From Actinomycetes bacterium (GTDB lineage: Bacteria; Actinomycetota; Acidimicrobiia; Acidimicrobiales; Palsa-688), in NCBI GenBank assembly GCA_021827225.1, contig JAKAXG010000182.1:1-7896 (forward strand): a DNA stretch of 7,896 bases, in the 5' to 3' direction. Below, one piece after another: positions 5,171 to 7,896 of the stretch (position 1 is the stretch's first letter; every line of letters begins with the position of its first letter). The notes under the pieces are model-generated. The model was given only the letters and a program-made list of their open reading frames with translations. It ran no database searches and was not told the origin of the DNA. A program made the translations under genes and the position numbers.

Positions 5171-5976
5171 ATCGAGCGGTCGGGCTGAGGCTGACCGGTG
5201 TTCTGCACGGCCATGAACCCGGCTCCCGCCGGGTCGGCCAGCCCGGCCATGCGACCGAAAGGCGTCTCGAACGGCGCCCGGTGCACCGCCCCGCCGGAGT
5301 CCAACGCCCGTTCGGCGGCGGCGTCGGCGTCGTCGACGCCGAAATAGACCAGCCAGTGGGACCCGCCCGGCTCACCCATCGTCGCTCCCATCCCGCCGAG
5401 TGGGAAGTCCTCCCCGGGGAGAGAGAAGACGCAGTAGTCGGGGCCGGCCATCTCCAGGGCGGCGTTCTGGAAGCCGAACACCGCCTTGTAGAAGTCGCGG
5501 GCCGGGTCCGGATCGGTCGAGCGCAGATCCTCCCAGGTCAGGCCGCCCGGTTCGTTGACCAGCTCCGCCCCGATGTGCTCGCCGGCCTGCCATACTCCGA
5601 ACGCGGCCCCGGCGGGGTCGGAGGCGACGAGCAGCCGGCCCTCCCGGCCGACCTGGCCGGGGGGCAGGAGCAGCTCCCCGCCGGCCGCGGTGATGGCGAA
5701 GGCGCTGTATTCGACGTCGTCGCTGGCGAAGTACAGCGTCCAGGCTCCCGCCTTCGGGCTCCACTGGTCCGTGCCGCGCGACCGGCGGGGGCCGACAGCG
5801 GCGGCGGCCGCCCCCCGCCGGCGGGCGATCCGGTAGCCACGGGTGTCGTCGGTCGCCGGATCGAACGCCCAGCCCAGTACGGCCTCGTAGAAGCCGGTGG
5901 CCGCCTCCATATCGGGGACGGCCAGGTCCACCCAGCATGGCGTGCCTGCCGGCCAGCGGGCCGTTCGGATCGACAT
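5167..5976 (-). CDS. VOC-superfamily protein with two glyoxalase-like domains (CFP30B-like)
   Basis: This 269-residue soluble protein is built from two vicinal-oxygen-chelate modules, about 12-130 and 144-258. Each has the internal pattern of an FY-x-AV-x-G helix (29-35 and 162-168) and a closing DPAGA-x-F strand (120-126 and 248-254). The opening GTPCWVDLAVPD (11-22), HIGAELVNEPGG (134-145) and HWLVYFGVDDADA (207-219) closely match what I recall of mycobacterial CFP30B and related actinobacterial 'glyoxalase' proteins of about 260 residues. The substrate is unknown for this group, and no clear glyoxalase I metal-ligand set can be assigned by eye. ATG at 5976 is chosen because homologues begin about ten residues before GTPxWVDL. 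An ATG at 5985 adds three residues, and a GTG at 6072 would add 32 low-complexity ones. No Shine-Dalgarno sequence is seen at any of them. Confidence 0.87.
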   Translation of the reverse strand: MSIRTARWPAGTPCWVDLAVPDMEAATGFYEAVLGWAFDPATDDTRGYRIARRRGAAAAAVGPRRSRGTDQWSPKAGAWTLYFASDDVEYSAFAITAAGGELLLPPGQVGREGRLLVASDPAGAAFGVWQAGEHIGAELVNEPGGLTWEDLRSTDPDPARDFYKAVFGFQNAALEMAGPDYCVFSLPGEDFPLGGMGATMGEPGGSHWLVYFGVDDADAAAERALDSGGAVHRAPFETPFGRMAGLADPAGAGFMAVQNTGQPQPDRSI

Positions 5977-6076
5977 GCCAACCATTGAAGCCGCCCGGGG
6001 CCGGAGGCCGGGAGAGCCGCCCTCCGCCAAACCGCGACCACCCCGCCGGTTCGCACCCGTGGGCGGGAACACCGGA

Positions 6077-6091
6077 ATGGGTATTAGCCAT
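6077..6091. promoter_or_regulatory. AT-richer 15-bp palindrome between the divergent VOC and MBL genes
   Basis: ATGGGTATTAGCCAT pairs at six of seven symmetric positions. It lies in the roughly 146-base gap between the divergent genes and is the least GC-rich stretch there. It also holds the best -10-like sequences, TATTAG on the plus strand (6082-6087) and TAATAC on the minus strand (6086-6081). It could be an operator controlling both genes or just overlapping promoter cores. Confidence 0.3.
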
Positions 6092-6110
6092 CGCGACGGC
6101 CGCGGCGAGG

Positions 6111-6115
6111 GGAGG
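6111..6115 (+). promoter_or_regulatory. Ribosome-binding site of the MBL-GAF gene
   Basis: GGAGG lies seven bases before the GTG at 6123 within a purine-rich run. It fixes the start exactly where homologous MBL proteins begin (x-VRFWGTRGS). Confidence 0.75.
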
Positions 6116-6122
6116 TGGTGGG

Positions 6123-7896
6123 GTGGAGGTCAGGTTCTGGGGCACCCGTGGGTCGATCGCCACGCCCGGGCCGGACACCGTGCGCTACGGGGGGAACACG
6201 TCGTGCGTGGAGGTCCTCACCAGGCGGGGCACCCGGATCATCCTGGACGGAGGCACCGGCATCCGGCTGCTCGGGGCCCGGCTGATGGCCGAGGGCGGAA
6301 CCGGCACGGCAAGCGCCGGACCCCGCCGGGCGGCGACAGGATCCGGGGCGCCGGGTGGTCACCTTCTCATCAGCCACACCCACTGGGACCACATCCAGGG
6401 GCTGCCGTTCTTCCCCCCGCTCTTCCAACCGGGCTCCCGGTGGGACGTGTACGGCCCCCGGGGTCTCTGCCAGTCCATCGCCGACACCCTGGCCGGCCAG
6501 ATGAACTACGACTACTTCCCGGTCTCCCTGGAGCAGCTCGCCGCCGACATCGCCTACCACGACCTGGTGGAGGGCGCCTTCTGCGTGGACGAGGTGGCGG
6601 TCACCACCCAGTACCTGAACCACCCGGCGCTGACCCTCGGCTACCGCCTCGAGGCGGACGGCTGCCGGATCGCCTACCTGTCCGACCACGAGCCGTTCGA
6701 CCCGGCCCTGGCGGCGGGAGGTGACCTCCTCGCCAGCCCCGACGACGCCCGCCACGTACGGTTCATGGCCGGCGCCGACCTGGTCATCCACGACGCCCAG
6801 TACACCGCCAGGGAGTACGCCGACCGGCGGGGCTGGGGTCACAGCACCGTGGAGTACGCGGTCGCCGCCGCCCGCCTGGCCGGCGCCGGCAAGCTGGTCC
6901 TGTTCCACCACGACCCCGGCCGCAGCGACGGGGACCTGGACGAGGTGCTCGAAGCCCTGGCCGGCGGAGCCGGCGGGACGGAGGTGATCGCCGCGGCCGA
7001 AGGGCAGGTCCTCGGCCTGGCCGCCCGGCGGGAGTCGGCCCCCTCGGGGTTCGACGCTGACGCCCCGGCCGTGGTCTCGACCAACGAACCGGAGGTGCGG
7101 ACCGTGCTAGCCGCCCTGCCCGACGGCGCCATGGCGGGGGTGGTCCGGTCGGCCGCCGAGGACGCCGGCCTCGACGTCGAGCGGATGCCGGCCGTCTGGT
7201 TCGGCGAGCTGGCCCCCTCCTCAGTGGTGGTGATGGACTGCGATCAGCCGGACGCGGAGGAGACGCTCGCACGGCTGGCCCATGTCGGCGGGGACCGCCG
7301 GCCGGTCGTGCTGGCCGTCACCCGGCATCGGCCGCCTCTGCGCTCCGTGCCCGGCGTGACCGAATGGCTGGTATGGCCGGCGTCGCCGGCCCACGTCAAG
7401 GCCAAGCTGCAGGCGGCCGCCCTGGGGCGCTCCTGCCGCTGGCAGAACGCTCCGCGGCCGGCGAACGAGGAGCACCGGCTCCGCGCCCTGCACCACCTCG
7501 GCGTTCTCGACACCGGGCCCGAGGCCCGCTTCGACCGCATCACCCGGATGGCCCGGGAGCGGCTGGGGGTGCCGATCGCCCGCATCTCGCTCGTCGACCG
7601 GGACCGGCAGTGGTTCAGATCGAGCGCGGGCGCCGGCGGCACCGGGTCGCCCCGCGACGAGTCCATCTGCGCCCACGCCATCCTCGAGGGCGACGTCTTC
7701 CAGGTTCCGGACCTGCGCGGCGACGACCGCTTCGCCGACAGCCCGGTGGTCAACGGCTCCGAGCACGTCCGTTTCTACGCGGCCGCGGCCCTGGTGCTGC
7801 CGGACGGCAGCCGGGTCGGCACCCTCTGCGTCGAGGACCGCCGTCCCCGCCTGCTCGACGACGGCCAGTTAGCCGAGCTGAAGTACCTGGCCGATC
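6123..7896 (+). CDS. MBL-fold hydrolase fused to a degenerate receiver-like region and a GAF domain (3' partial)
   Basis: 591 codons are visible without a stop and the frame continues past the right edge. Residues 1-300 are a metallo-beta-lactamase-fold hydrolase of the PhnP/RNase Z-like group: FWGTRGSIATPGPDTVRYGG near the start, LDGGTG (41-46) and HTHWDH (85-90). Further likely ligands are H167, D188 (LSDHEP), H240 (GHST) and H262 or H263 (LFHHDP), so a two-metal site looks complete. An Ala/Gly-rich insert (about 57-78) precedes the HTHWDH strand. Residues 314-435 resemble a response-regulator receiver: VVVMDCD (368-374) fits the phospho-acceptor strand. However, the usual Lys is replaced in LVWPASPAHVKAKL (416-429, W418) and the N-terminal acidic pair is not evident. 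Residues 447-591 are a GAF domain (GVLDTGPEARFDRITRMA, SLVDRDRQWF, SICAHAIL, GTLCVEDRRPR). Such GAF domains often precede a kinase, GGDEF or phosphatase output, which may lie beyond the window. The substrate and ligand are unknown. Confidence 0.85.
   Translation, partial: MEVRFWGTRGSIATPGPDTVRYGGNTSCVEVLTRRGTRIILDGGTGIRLLGARLMAEGGTGTASAGPRRAATGSGAPGGHLLISHTHWDHIQGLPFFPPLFQPGSRWDVYGPRGLCQSIADTLAGQMNYDYFPVSLEQLAADIAYHDLVEGAFCVDEVAVTTQYLNHPALTLGYRLEADGCRIAYLSDHEPFDPALAAGGDLLASPDDARHVRFMAGADLVIHDAQYTAREYADRRGWGHSTVEYAVAAARLAGAGKLVLFHHDPGRSDGDLDEVLEALAGGAGGTEVIAAAEGQVLGLAARRESAPSGFDADAPAVVSTNEPEVRTVLAALPDGAMAGVVRSAAEDAGLDVERMPAVWFGELAPSSVVVMDCDQPDAEETLARLAHVGGDRRPVVLAVTRHRPPLRSVPGVTEWLVWPASPAHVKAKLQAAALGRSCRWQNAPRPANEEHRLRALHHLGVLDTGPEARFDRITRMARERLGVPIARISLVDRDRQWFRSSAGAGGTGSPRDESICAHAILEGDVFQVPDLRGDDRFADSPVVNGSEHVRFYAAAALVLPDGSRVGTLCVEDRRPRLLDDGQLAELKYLAD

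Noticed and set aside
5977..6072. Upstream extension of the VOC protein to a GTG at 6072
   Set aside because: The added 32 residues are Gly/Arg/Pro-rich and unlike the N-termini of related proteins. It is not fully excluded, because a TAATAC lies eight bases upstream of that GTG.
5372..6178. 268-residue minus-strand frame overlapping the VOC gene
   Set aside because: It is out of frame with the two recognisable VOC domains and consists mainly of Arg/Gly/Pro.
5897..6724. 275-residue plus-strand frame over the MBL start
   Set aside because: It runs antisense through the VOC N-terminus and out of frame through the MBL domain, with no motifs. The true frame starts at 6123 after a good ribosome-binding site.
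6084..6911. 275-residue minus-strand frame antisense to the MBL domain
   Set aside because: The opposite strand encodes a complete MBL metal-binding motif set; this frame shows no domain.

Overview
The window is GC-rich, its genes strongly prefer G or C at the third codon position, and GTG starts are frequent, several of them without a Shine-Dalgarno sequence. Together with the gene families present (a CFP30B-like two-domain VOC protein, a secreted Thr/Pro/Ser-tailed CxxC protein and a PHO-box-like direct repeat), this suggests an actinobacterium. The Thr-rich tail recalls Acidimicrobiia, but I cannot place it more precisely. It reads as ordinary chromosome: I see no integrase, transposase, phage gene or CRISPR array.

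Layout. Positions 2-826 hold the 3' end of a secreted or surface protein with two CxxC motifs and a low-complexity tail. A CAU-anticodon tRNA follows at 935-1007, probably the lysidine-type tRNA-Ile2. A PHO-box-like 11-bp direct repeat (1036-1068) precedes a phosphate:H+ symporter-type MFS transporter (1148-2662). Convergent with the transporter is a 49-residue single-membrane-helix protein on the minus strand (2678-2827). It shares a compact divergent promoter region with a MmcQ/YjbR-family protein (2882-3238). A DeaD/DbpA-type DEAD-box RNA helicase (3327-5039) follows, with two GC hairpins upstream of its ribosome-binding site. Positions 5053-5170 carry about five tandem 23/24-bp units at the convergent junction with a two-domain VOC protein on the minus strand (5167-5976). 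Diverging from that gene is a large signalling-type fusion (6123 to the right edge): a metallo-beta-lactamase-fold hydrolase, a degenerate receiver-like region and a GAF domain. It is cut off by the window.

How they work together. Most genes look like separate transcription units; no long operon is visible. The clearest functional link is the PHO-like box with a phosphate-family transporter, which predicts induction under phosphate starvation. Three genes (starts at 1148, 2827 minus and 2882) share one geometry: a TANNNT -10 hexamer, six bases, then GTG. This predicts leaderless mRNAs. The helicase and the MBL-GAF gene instead have good Shine-Dalgarno sequences. I did not find a clear new multi-gene system. 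The points most worth following are the MBL/pseudo-receiver/GAF fusion, the small membrane protein with its shared promoter, and the PHO-box prediction.
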